DNA of 14,695 nt from assembly GCA_022737715.1 (NCBI GenBank), contig JAIITD010000031.1:1-14695 (forward strand). Direction: 5' to 3'. The translations under genes and the position numbers were made by a program. How positions within the stretch are numbered: position 1 is the first letter of the stretch; each line of letters begins with the position of its first letter. Source of the stretch: Veillonella sp. (lineage in GTDB: Bacteria > Bacillota > Negativicutes > Veillonellales > Veillonellaceae). This document shows positions 1 to 7,323 of the stretch, piece after piece. A model generated the notes under the pieces. The model made no database searches. It was not told where the DNA came from and saw nothing but the letters and a program-made list of their open reading frames with translations.

Positions 1-3000
1 TTGAGGTTACATACACGAGCCATTTTACAGCCTACAGCAACGAGTGGCAATGTACCGAAACCGAATAACTCAGCGCCAAGCATAGCGGCAACAGCTACAT
101 CGAAACCAGTCATCAATTTAGAGTCTACCTCCAATTGAACACGGTCACGCAAACGGTTGAGCATCAAAGTTTGATGAGTTTCAGATAAACCAAGTTCCCA
201 AGGCACACCAGCATGTTTTACAGACGTACGGCCAGCCGCACCTGTACCACCATCATAACCGGAAATCAAGATATTATCTGCTTTTGCTTTCGCAACACCG
301 GCTGCGATTGTACCAACGCCAGCTTCGGAAGTCAATTTAACAGAAATGCGAGCGTCTTTATTGACACATTTCAAATCATAAATCAATTCCGCTAAATCTT
401 CGATGGAATAAATATCATGATGTGGTGGAGGAGAAACAAGTTCTACACCTGGTGTGGAGTGACGAGCCTTACCGATTTCAGGATATACCTTTTTACCTGG
501 CAATTGACCACCTTCACCTGGTTTAGCACCTTGTGCACATTTGATTTGCAATTCTTTTGCATGAAGCAAGTAATTAGCAGTTACACCGAAACGACCGGAT
601 GCAATTTGTTTTACTTCAGAGTTCATGCTATCTCCGTTAGGCAATGGTTTGAAGCGTGCAGCGTCTTCGCCACCTTCACCGGAGTTAGATGTGGAACCTA
701 AACGATTCATAGCGATAGCGATTGTTTCATGCGCTTCTTTACTGATAGCACCATAACTCATAGCGCCAGCTTTGAAGCGTTTTACGATGGATTCTTCGGA
801 TTCAACCTCTTCAATAGGAATACCGCCGCCTACAGGATAGTTCAATTCCATTAAGGAACGCAATGTAACGTGGTAATCATTGCGAATAGCTTTAGAATAT
901 TCCTTATATTTTGCATAATCCCCATTGATAAGAGATTCTTGCAACAACTCAATTGTCTTAGGGTTGAATAAATGTTCTTCCCCATCTTTTACAGGGCCAT
1001 ACCAACCGCCTGGTTCGAGAACAGATTCGTCTTTTTTGAAAGCTCGATCAAAACGAGCCAATGCTTCGGTAGTAACGCCATACAAACCTATACCACCGAT
1101 ACGTGTTGGTGTGTTTACGAAATATTTTTTAATGAAATCGGAGTTAAGGCCTAATGCTTCAAAGATTTGAGCGCCATGATAGGAACGCACTGTGGAGATA
1201 CCCATTTTGGACATAACCTTCATAATGCCACCAACAGCAGCCTTAATGTAGTTTTGTTCCGCTTTTTCTAATGTAATATCGCCAAGGCGTTTGCGCGCGT
1301 GTAAATCTTTTACCGTTTCAAATGCCAAATAAGGGTTGATAGCAGTTACACCATAACCAATCAATGTACAGAAATGATGTACTTCACGAGGTTCACCAGA
1401 TTCAAGGATCAAGCCAATTTCTGTGCGCAATACTTTGCGAATCAAGTGATTATGAACAGCTGCTACCGCTAACAATGCAGGAATTGGCGCATGATTTTCA
1501 TCAACACCACGGTCAGATAAAATCAATACGTTTTGATCTGTACGCGCTGCTTCTTCTGCTTTTTCACACAATTCTTTAAGTGCTTCACGCATACCATCTA
1601 CGCCCTTAGATGGGTCGAAGAGGATTGGCAATGTCACAGATTTCATACGACGGCAAGCAAGGGCTTTGATGGATGCCAATTCTTGATTTGTAAGGATTGG
1701 GGTGCGCATAGACAACGCATATGTACCAGTCTTATTAGGATCTGTTAAGTTACCGGAGTTACCAAGCATTACCCGTGTAGATGTAACCATTTCTTCACGA
1801 ATCGAATCGATTGGAGGATTGGTTACTTGCGCGAACATTTGCTTGAAGTAGTTATAGAGTAATTGTGGTTTATCGGAAAGAATAGCCAACGGCGCATCGG
1901 CACCCATAGCACCTACAGGATCTTTACCATCCTTCGCCATAGGCACAATCATACGTACCAAATCTTCTTGCGTATAACCAAAAGCTTGTTGTTGCTTGAA
2001 TAAATCCTCTACAGCTGGCACATCGCTTTCATCAGCTTGTGTAATTTCGGACAAATGAATAACATGTTCTTTTACCCATTCATCATATGGCAGTTCAGTT
2101 GCAATGCGTTGTTTAATTTCATCGTCGGAAATGATACGTTGTTCCGCCGTGTCGATAAGAAGCATTTTACCTGGTTCCAAACGACCTTTAGCGCGAATAT
2201 TTTCTGCATTTTCGTTCACAACGCCCACTTCGGATGCCATGATAACGCGGTCATCTGTTGTTACATAGTAACGAGCAGGACGCAAGCCATTACGGTCGAG
2301 AACACCGCCGATAACAGTACCATCAGTGAAGCCCATAGCAGCAGGACCATCCCATGGTTCCATCATAAAGCTGTTGAATTCGTAGAAGTCATGTTTTTCT
2401 TGGCTCATGAGCTTATTGCGTTCCCAAGGCTCAGGAATCATCATCATGATGGCATGAGGCAAGGAACGACCTGTCATGTGCAAGAATTCCAATGTGTTAT
2501 CGAACATAGCGGAGTCGGAACCGCTATCATCTACTACAGGGAATACCTTTTTAATATCAGGGAACAAAGGAGACTCAGCTTTACCTTCACGAGCATTGAT
2601 CCAGTTTACGTTACCACGAATTGTATTAATTTCACCATTGTGAACTAAGAAACGGTTAGGATGCGCCCGAGCCCAGCTGGGGAATGTATTCGTACTGAAA
2701 CGGGAGTGAACCATTGCCAATGCAGATGTGAAATCAAGGTCGCTCAAATCAAGGTAGAAATCACGCAATTGACCAGGAGTCAACATACCTTTATATACAA
2801 TTGTTTTAGAGGACAAGGATGCAATATAAAAATCGCTAGATAATTCCTTACTCAATGGAATAATGCGTTTTTCCGCCAATTTACGGATGACATATAATTT
2901 ACGTTCAAATTCTGCATTATTAGTTACATCAGGGCCTTTACCAATAAGAATTTGGATCATCCAAGGACGAATAGCAGCCGCTTCCTTACCAACTTTAGTA

Positions 3001-3437
3001 CCATCTACAGGTACTTCACGCCAGCCTAGAACGACTTGACCCTCTTCGCGTACTACTTCTTCAAAAATACGTTTTTGCTCATTGCGAAGACTTTCATATT
3101 TATGCGCAAAAATCATGCCCACACCATATTCGCCTGCTGCAGGTAAATTGATGCCCAACACTTCGCATTCACGTTTAAAAAATTCATGTGGGATTTGTAC
3201 CAAGATACCAGCACCATCGCCTGTATCCTTATCTGCACCAGCACCACCACGATGTTCAAGACGTTCTAAAATACGCAAGCCATCATCGATGATATCATGG
3301 GATTTTTTGCCCTTAATATTTACGACAAAACCCATACCACAGGCATCTTTTTCAAATTGGCTGCTATACATGCCATTTGCTTCGAGTCTAGCCTGATCTA
3401 AACGTTGTTGTTCAATAACGCTATCATTCATCTCCAT
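1..3437 (-). CDS. gltB: Glutamate synthase large (alpha) subunit, 3' end cut off by window edge
   Basis: Makes two glutamates from glutamine and 2-oxoglutarate in the cytoplasm, normally with the small subunit GltD supplying electrons. The window holds 1145 codons; the family is about 1500 residues. The ATG at 3435-3437 is preferred over the ATG six bases downstream because an AAGGAG lies 10 nt before it. A short propeptide precedes Cys33 in DACGMGF, the amidotransferase nucleophile exposed by cleavage in this family. Further on come EHRGGAGAD in the glutaminase domain, SFMMEPWDGP in its later part, KVMSKMGISTVRSYHGAQ and the FMN-domain motifs HHDIYSIEDLAELI and SGYDGGTGAAG (about residues 1057-1067). 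The edge falls after GCKMARVCNL, which carries the first two 3Fe-4S ligands, Cys1137 and Cys1143; the third lies outside. I checked the frame at both ends and at two internal points and saw no frameshift. Whether gltD follows cannot be seen. Confidence 0.97.
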   Translation of the reverse strand, partial: MEMNDSVIEQQRLDQARLEANGMYSSQFEKDACGMGFVVNIKGKKSHDIIDDGLRILERLEHRGGAGADKDTGDGAGILVQIPHEFFKRECEVLGINLPAAGEYGVGMIFAHKYESLRNEQKRIFEEVVREEGQVVLGWREVPVDGTKVGKEAAAIRPWMIQILIGKGPDVTNNAEFERKLYVIRKLAEKRIIPLSKELSSDFYIASLSSKTIVYKGMLTPGQLRDFYLDLSDLDFTSALAMVHSRFSTNTFPSWARAHPNRFLVHNGEINTIRGNVNWINAREGKAESPLFPDIKKVFPVVDDSGSDSAMFDNTLEFLHMTGRSLPHAIMMMIPEPWERNKLMSQEKHDFYEFNSFMMEPWDGPAAMGFTDGTVIGGVLDRNGLRPARYYVTTDDRVIMASEVGVVNENAENIRAKGRLEPGKMLLIDTAEQRIISDDEIKQRIATELPYDEWVKEHVIHLSEITQADESDVPAVEDLFKQQQAFGYTQEDLVRMIVPMAKDGKDPVGAMGADAPLAILSDKPQLLYNYFKQMFAQVTNPPIDSIREEMVTSTRVMLGNSGNLTDPNKTGTYALSMRTPILTNQELASIKALACRRMKSVTLPILFDPSKGVDGMREALKELCEKAEEAARTDQNVLILSDRGVDENHAPIPALLAVAAVHNHLIRKVLRTEIGLILESGEPREVHHFCTLIGYGVTAINPYLAFETVKDLHARKRLGDITLEKAEQNYIKAAVGGIMKVMSKMGISTVRSYHGAQIFEALGLNSDFIKKYFVNTPTRIGGIGLYGVTTEALARFDRAFKKDESVLEPGGWYGPVKDGEEHLFNPKTIELLQESLINGDYAKYKEYSKAIRNDYHVTLRSLMELNYPVGGGIPIEEVESEESIVKRFKAGAMSYGAISKEAHETIAIAMNRLGSTSNSGEGGEDAARFKPLPNGDSMNSEVKQIASGRFGVTANYLLHAKELQIKCAQGAKPGEGGQLPGKKVYPEIGKARHSTPGVELVSPPPHHDIYSIEDLAELIYDLKCVNKDARISVKLTSEAGVGTIAAGVAKAKADNILISGYDGGTGAAGRTSVKHAGVPWELGLSETHQTLMLNRLRDRVQLEVDSKLMTGFDVAVAAMLGAELFGFGTLPLVAVGCKMARVCNL

Positions 3438-3491
3438 AGCTTTTGTACTCCTTCTCATATCACTTGATGTTTCACAACCCTCAATATAATC

Positions 3492-3523
3492 ATTATAGAT
3501 AGGCCTTGTGAAAGTTACTTTCA
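3492..3523 (-). promoter_or_regulatory. Putative gltB promoter with a 15-bp dyad over the -35 position
   Basis: On the minus strand a perfect TATAAT (3497-3492) lies about 55 nt before the gltB ATG. The -35 position 17 nt upstream reads AAGTAA, a poor match, and sits inside a perfect 15-bp dyad, TGAAAGT-T-ACTTTCA (3509-3523). A good -10, a weak -35 and an overlapping dyad suggest a regulated promoter. The regulator is unknown; a nitrogen or glutamate regulator would be a guess. Confidence 0.4.
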
Positions 3524-3607
3524 TTTCAACATTCATATAAAATTTAGATTCTATAGAATTTAATGTCTATACACAGTATACCAAAGTCCACTGTAAATTG
3601 ATAATAT

Positions 3608-3630
3608 AAAAACCGCAATCTAAGTTGCAG
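3608..3630 (-). terminator. Small terminator-like hairpin upstream of gltB
   Basis: On the minus strand CTGCAA (3630-3625) and TTGCGG (3618-3613) form a 6-bp stem with one G-U pair and a 6-nt loop, followed by five T (3612-3608). It lies downstream of the larger hemQ terminator and upstream of the putative gltB promoter, so it could be a second stop signal. The stem is short. The rest of 3438-3686 is AT-rich, with a 12-bp palindrome ATTCTATAGAAT at 3548-3559 and no gene that I can see. Confidence 0.3.
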
Positions 3631-3680
3631 TAAAATCATAGCCATATGCGTATTTTGTATACATGATTCATTATACGAAA

Positions 3681-3758
3681 TAAAAAGGGTTAACATTTCG
3701 ACTAGCTACTTCTACTTGTCCTTAGGACTTCGCAAAGCTAGCGTCAAAATGTTAACCC
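3681..3758 (-). terminator. Rho-independent terminator of hemQ
   Basis: It lies 35 nt past the hemQ stop. On the minus strand the arms are 3758-3736 (starting GGGTTAACATTTTGAC) and 3707-3687 (ending GAAATGTTAACCC). They pair imperfectly with one or two small bulges around a ~28-nt loop, which itself contains GTCCTTAGGAC. The T-rich tail TTTTTATTT follows at 3686-3678. The T tract is only on the hemQ side, so it should end the hemQ transcript and insulate gltB. Confidence 0.85.
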
Positions 3759-3793
3759 CTTCACTTCACAGTGCCAATACTGGTAGTTATCTA

Positions 3794-4525
3794 TTAAGCA
3801 AACACTTCATCAAAGCGTGCTTCATCAATCAACGTTCCTACATAGAAATCGCTGAAGATACCATATCTTGCACTCGCTTCTTCAAAGCGCATATCGTAAA
3901 CAATTTTCTTAAATTGGATATCGTCATCACTAAAAATAGTAACGCCCCATTCCCAATCATCGAGACCAACACCACCTGTAGTGTACTCAGATAGTACTTC
4001 TAAGTATGGTCTACCAGTGATGCCATGTTCACGCATCATACGACCGCGTTCCTCTTGAGGCAACATATACCAGTTATCATTGCCTTCACGCTTCTTCGTC
4101 ATATTATAAAAACAAATATACTTATCCTTTGGTACAGTTGGATACAATTTAGCATCCACTTCAGGCGTATCAAGCTTAGCTTTCACATACGCACTGACCT
4201 CTGTTACAGACGTATAAGAATACGTTTGAACAAGCACAGACGCAATCGTAAGGCGGCGGAATTTACGTTCCCATCGAGCCAAATCATCAAGAGACGGCGC
4301 CAAAATCCACAACAAAAGATCGCCCTTATAACCATTTACATCATAGAACGCATAACTGCCCTCTTTAGCTTGATGCATAGACTCCAACTCAGCTAAAAAC
4401 GATTTTAACTCAGCGCGAGCCTCCTCCTTTTCAGCCTCCTCAAAACAATTCCAAGCACTAAAATCCATGGAAAACACCATATGTTGACTATGCCAACCCT
4501 CAACAGTAGGAATTGCCTTACCCAT
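3794..4525 (-). CDS. hemQ: Coproheme decarboxylase (HemQ/ChdC, chlorite-dismutase family)
   Basis: Last enzyme of the coproporphyrin-dependent haem pathway: it removes two propionate carboxyls from Fe-coproporphyrin III using peroxide. The ATG at 4523-4525 gives 243 residues and has AAGGAG 7 nt upstream; an in-frame start 12 codons earlier lacks a site. Tyr140 (in ICFYNMTKKR) and His167 (in MMREHG) are 27 residues apart, exactly the spacing of catalytic Tyr145 and axial His172 in staphylococcal HemQ. The family block GLDDWEWGV (187-195) and FKKIVYDMRFEEASARYG (205-222) is intact. Together these separate HemQ from true chlorite dismutases and fit the neighbouring hem genes. It is transcribed in the same direction as hemEHY but is separated from it by a ~400-bp gap holding a palindromic element, and has its own putative promoter and terminator. 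Confidence 0.95.
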   Translation of the reverse strand: MGKAIPTVEGWHSQHMVFSMDFSAWNCFEEAEKEEARAELKSFLAELESMHQAKEGSYAFYDVNGYKGDLLLWILAPSLDDLARWERKFRRLTIASVLVQTYSYTSVTEVSAYVKAKLDTPEVDAKLYPTVPKDKYICFYNMTKKREGNDNWYMLPQEERGRMMREHGITGRPYLEVLSEYTTGGVGLDDWEWGVTIFSDDDIQFKKIVYDMRFEEASARYGIFSDFYVGTLIDEARFDEVFA

Positions 4526-4547
4526 AATACCACTCCTTTTCACATAA

Positions 4548-4576
4548 AATATATAAAACACAATTTACAATTACAA
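4548..4576 (-). promoter_or_regulatory. Putative hemQ promoter
   Basis: On the minus strand TTGTAA (4576-4571) and TATATT (4553-4548) are separated by 17 nt, placing the start near 4541, about 16 nt before the hemQ ATG. The surroundings are very AT-rich, so chance matches are likely. The position between the repeat element and hemQ supports separate expression of hemQ. Confidence 0.45.
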
Positions 4577-4591
4577 AAATTACTCATCCAC

Positions 4592-4642
4592 GTCGAGGCC
4601 CTAGGCCGATGACGGTTTCTCTCTACACTAGCCTAAAGGAAC
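4592..4642. repeat. Partial outlying copy of the palindrome's central segment
   Basis: This stretch resembles 4789-4840 inside the large palindrome. Both begin GTC(G/A)AGGCCCTAGGCCGA, then share GAC(G/C)GTT and, further on, GCCTAA-G-A-ACC, with substitutions and a one-base length difference. It also starts a local hairpin, TAGCCTAA (4629-4636) against TTTGGCTA (4655-4662). It looks like a decayed duplication of the element's core. Confidence 0.6.
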
Positions 4643-4668
4643 CTTATGCAACGGTTTGGCTAAAATAC

Positions 4669-4929
4669 TCTACTGTAGGTTCTAGATGGGCTCTATGTAT
4701 TGAGACACTACCACAGTAGGTGATGGATTTAGGTTAATGTTTATTCTACAGTAGGTGCGAGATGGTCTTCAGGAGGCGACTTTAGTAGGTCAAGGCCCTA
4801 GGCCGAAGACCGTTAAGCTAGCTGGAGCCTAATGAAGACCATCTCGTACCGGCCACGTAGCAATAATCTAAATCCATCACCGGCTATGTAGCACTCATAC
4901 AAACGCCCATCCCGAACCGGCCACGTAGA
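4669..4929. repeat. ~260-bp imperfect palindromic element with three sub-repeats per arm
   Basis: The arms 4669-~4798 and ~4802-4929 are imperfect reverse complements centred near 4800. Each arm carries three related units, in mirrored order. On the plus strand, units near 4671, 4709 and 4746 read CTACTGTAGGT, CTACCACAGTAGGT and CTACAGTAGGT. On the minus strand, units ending near 4929, 4891 and 4860 read CTACGTGGCCGGT, CTACATAGCCGGT and CTACGTGGCCGGT. The text after each unit also matches its partner: GGTGATGGATTTAG at 4719-4732 and at 4881-4868, and CGAGATGGTCTTC at 4758-4770 and at 4846-4834. The centre is GGCCCTAGGCC. One end abuts the hemY stop codon. There is no open frame of interest. 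It could be a non-autonomous mobile element (MITE-like) or a long RNA hairpin. Confidence 0.8.
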
Positions 4930-6444
4930 TTATTGAGACAACCGTTGCACAAGTTCCTTAGCCTGTTTTACTCCATCCGGTATCCCAATCCCATCAAACG
5001 GTGTCCCAATGAGATACAAGTTAGGATAATGTTCTTTCACACGCTCACGAACGGCTGTAATAGCAGCACGATGTCCCACATTGTATTGAGGCATGCAATG
5101 TATTAAGCGATTAATTTTGATCCATTCTGGATTTGCTTTAAATTTCATAATACGTTGAATTTCTTTAAGAGCTAATGCAGAAAGTTCTTCATCACTATAG
5201 CGTTCTACCACATCATTACCAGGTTTCCCGATAAAAACGCGAAGAACGATTTTATCATCCGGTGTTGTTTGAGGCCATTTTTGGTTCAATATGGTACACG
5301 CCGTTAATGGTGTGTCTGTTTTACGAGTAATTAACAAACCAGAGCCTTTTAGTTCACCATCAAAGGCCGCTTTATCGAAGGCCATGATTGCAATAGCACA
5401 ACTGGATTGTTCCATGTTGCGTACGCCATCAAATCCAGTATCCCCTATGAACCAATCTTTATACGTAGCCGGTGGGGTAGAGATAACCAACATATCAGAG
5501 GTTTCTTCTAAGCCATTCACATTATAACGATACATAGCATCTACATACGATATATCTCGTACGAGAGCATTCGTAGTCAATGTAACATTGGATGGCATTT
5601 GTTCTACAATAGCACTTACCACACTTTCAAGACCACCCGTTAATTGTCTGAACATACCAGACTGTGATGCGGTTCCCTTTGATGCTTTTAAATTTCCATT
5701 CGTTTGATGAGCGCTAGGTTGTTTCTTTTCAAATTGAGCATCCGTCATGGTTCCTTTACCGGCACGGGGAACATCACCTTCATTAACAGCACCTTTAGCA
5801 GCCTTAGAGACACCAGCTTTTTGGTGACTCATCTTAGCCGCAATCATGCCCTTAACCATATTCCCGTATTTTTGTTCTACTTGAATAAAATGAGGAAATG
5901 TAGATAATAGACTAATTTTATAAATATCGCCACCATAAATACCTGCCAATAAGGGCTCAATTAATTTATCCATCATTTCTTGGCCTAAATGATAGCGGAA
6001 GAAATGACCTATCGACACATCCCCATGTGCATCTAAAGGATACGGCTTTTTAAAGTAATCAAGACCAGCACGCAATTTACCAGCCCAGGAAATTAAGGTT
6101 GCTTTCACAAAAGGCATCATTTCTGTAGGGACACCCATGATGGAACCACCTGGAATTGGGTGAATGTTACCACGATCATACACATAGGCCTGACCGGTTT
6201 CATTAGATACAAGCGTATCTACTAGACCAAGATCTGTAATGAGATCAGTCATTTCTGTTTTGCGGCCCAAATAGGAATCCGGTCCTAACTCAACAACAAA
6301 ATCATCTACTTGTTGCGTTTGAATTTTACCGCCAAATCGAGGGGCCTGTTCATATAATTGTATCTGCCAATCTGGTTTGGCATGACCTAAATAATAGGCT
6401 GTAGTAAGCCCTGTAAGGCCACCACCAACAATCGTTACCTTCAC
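4930..6444 (-). CDS. hemY: Coproporphyrinogen III oxidase, FAD-dependent (CgoX/HemY type, often annotated hemG)
   Basis: Oxidises coproporphyrinogen III to coproporphyrin III by removing six electrons, in the Gram-positive-type haem pathway; classical family members use O2. The start is GTG at 6444, its first four bases forming GTGA with the hemH stop, and AAAGGA lies 7 nt upstream. The N-terminus carries the FAD dinucleotide motif VGGGLTGL (6-13) and the E-x7-GGK segment near 32-40. The C-terminus ends with the second FAD region NLYLIGTPFDGIGIPDGVKQ (475-494). At 504 residues it is roughly 35 longer than usual; a hydrophilic Lys/Gly/Ala-rich stretch at about 206-262 accounts for this. I call it CgoX rather than a protoporphyrinogen oxidase because hemQ is nearby and HemH and HemE are adjacent. 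Confidence 0.93.
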   Translation of the reverse strand: MKVTIVGGGLTGLTTAYYLGHAKPDWQIQLYEQAPRFGGKIQTQQVDDFVVELGPDSYLGRKTEMTDLITDLGLVDTLVSNETGQAYVYDRGNIHPIPGGSIMGVPTEMMPFVKATLISWAGKLRAGLDYFKKPYPLDAHGDVSIGHFFRYHLGQEMMDKLIEPLLAGIYGGDIYKISLLSTFPHFIQVEQKYGNMVKGMIAAKMSHQKAGVSKAAKGAVNEGDVPRAGKGTMTDAQFEKKQPSAHQTNGNLKASKGTASQSGMFRQLTGGLESVVSAIVEQMPSNVTLTTNALVRDISYVDAMYRYNVNGLEETSDMLVISTPPATYKDWFIGDTGFDGVRNMEQSSCAIAIMAFDKAAFDGELKGSGLLITRKTDTPLTACTILNQKWPQTTPDDKIVLRVFIGKPGNDVVERYSDEELSALALKEIQRIMKFKANPEWIKINRLIHCMPQYNVGHRAAITAVRERVKEHYPNLYLIGTPFDGIGIPDGVKQAKELVQRLSQ

Positions 6445-7322
6445 TTATTAATCCTTTCTTGTAAAGCCTTTGCCATGGCCTCCATAAATAGAGGATTTCC
6501 ATTAGGCATAGGCAAACGTTCATATATGGCCCCTGCGTTCTCGACAATGTTACGACAAATAATATCATTGTCATACAAAATTTCTACATGATCGCTAACA
6601 AATCCAAAAGGGATACATACAATGCGTTTTGCACCATCTAGAAGAGCCTGTTCAATGACAGTTTCAATGGTAGGACCTAACCATTCACCATAGGGCGCGG
6701 CACTTTGCCACGCTTGATACCAATGGTTTAGGCCTACTTTTTTCGCAATTTGGTTTGATGCAGATATAACTTCATCCTCATAGTTTCCAACCGTTGAAGT
6801 AGGTACACTATGGGCAGAGAAAATACAGGCTGTATCAGCTTGTAATGGATTCGCTGCCATCAACTGTGAACACCAGTATTCAAAAAACTGTGGTCTATTC
6901 CACCAAGATTTGATAATTTCACAAGATATATCTGGATACGCTCGTAATATAGAATGTAATTTCCGTTCATATGCGCCCGTTCCAACCATAGAATAAAACG
7001 GCGATGTGACAATGCATAAAATAGAAGTATACCCTGCAGCTGCTATGGATTCTACAGCTTGTTCCATACTATGTGGCATATGAAGATAGGCCAAATACAT
7101 CGAGCCTATCTTCAATAGGGATTCAAGAGTTTTCTTTTGCTCTTCCCCCATCGTCTGCAACAGCTTATTATCCCATTGTCCGATGACATCATAACGAGCG
7201 GATAGGGCCTCCAATTCTCGTTCCGTCGGAATTTTTCCGCGTCGAATACTCGTCAAATAGGGTAATAGATCAGATGGTTGCCGAGGTGTACCAAAAGATA
7301 ATAACAGTATAGCCGGCTTCAT
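6441..7322 (-). CDS. hemH: Ferrochelatase (coproporphyrin ferrochelatase, CpfC)
   Basis: Inserts Fe(II) into the porphyrin ring, probably coproporphyrin III given the hemQ and hemY neighbours. The ATG at 7320-7322 gives MKPAILLLSFGTP, the expected ferrochelatase N-terminus, and 293 residues, near the lower end of the family range. It follows the hemE stop by one base, so the longer frame reaching 7370 inside hemE is not favoured; the ribosome site (GAAAG) is weak and coupling to hemE translation is likely. Catalytic residues are visible: His171 in FSAHSVPT and Glu247 in GFVSDHVEILYD. SPFYSMVGTGAY (108-118) is the porphyrin-loop region. No CxxC-type cluster ligands are evident. Its TGA overlaps the hemY GTG by four bases. 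Confidence 0.95.
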   Translation of the reverse strand: MKPAILLLSFGTPRQPSDLLPYLTSIRRGKIPTERELEALSARYDVIGQWDNKLLQTMGEEQKKTLESLLKIGSMYLAYLHMPHSMEQAVESIAAAGYTSILCIVTSPFYSMVGTGAYERKLHSILRAYPDISCEIIKSWWNRPQFFEYWCSQLMAANPLQADTACIFSAHSVPTSTVGNYEDEVISASNQIAKKVGLNHWYQAWQSAAPYGEWLGPTIETVIEQALLDGAKRIVCIPFGFVSDHVEILYDNDIICRNIVENAGAIYERLPMPNGNPLFMEAMAKALQERINK

Positions 7323-7323
7323 A

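Noticed and set aside
2037..2648. A 203-codon open frame on the plus strand inside gltB
   Set aside because: It is antisense to a clear, uninterrupted gltB reading frame, lacks a recognisable domain, and its composition reflects the opposite-strand codons.
4669..4929. CRISPR-like array
   Set aside because: The units are diverged, irregularly spaced (31-41 nt) and inverted between arms, with no cas genes nearby.
4669..4929. Riboswitch or T-box for hemQ
   Set aside because: I see no T-box AGGGUGG-type motif or known aptamer signature, and the symmetry is that of an inverted duplication. The hemQ promoter candidate also lies downstream of it.
6350..6574. Minus-strand 74-codon frame across the hemH-hemY junction
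   Set aside because: It is out of frame with two well-supported genes and has no recognisable product.
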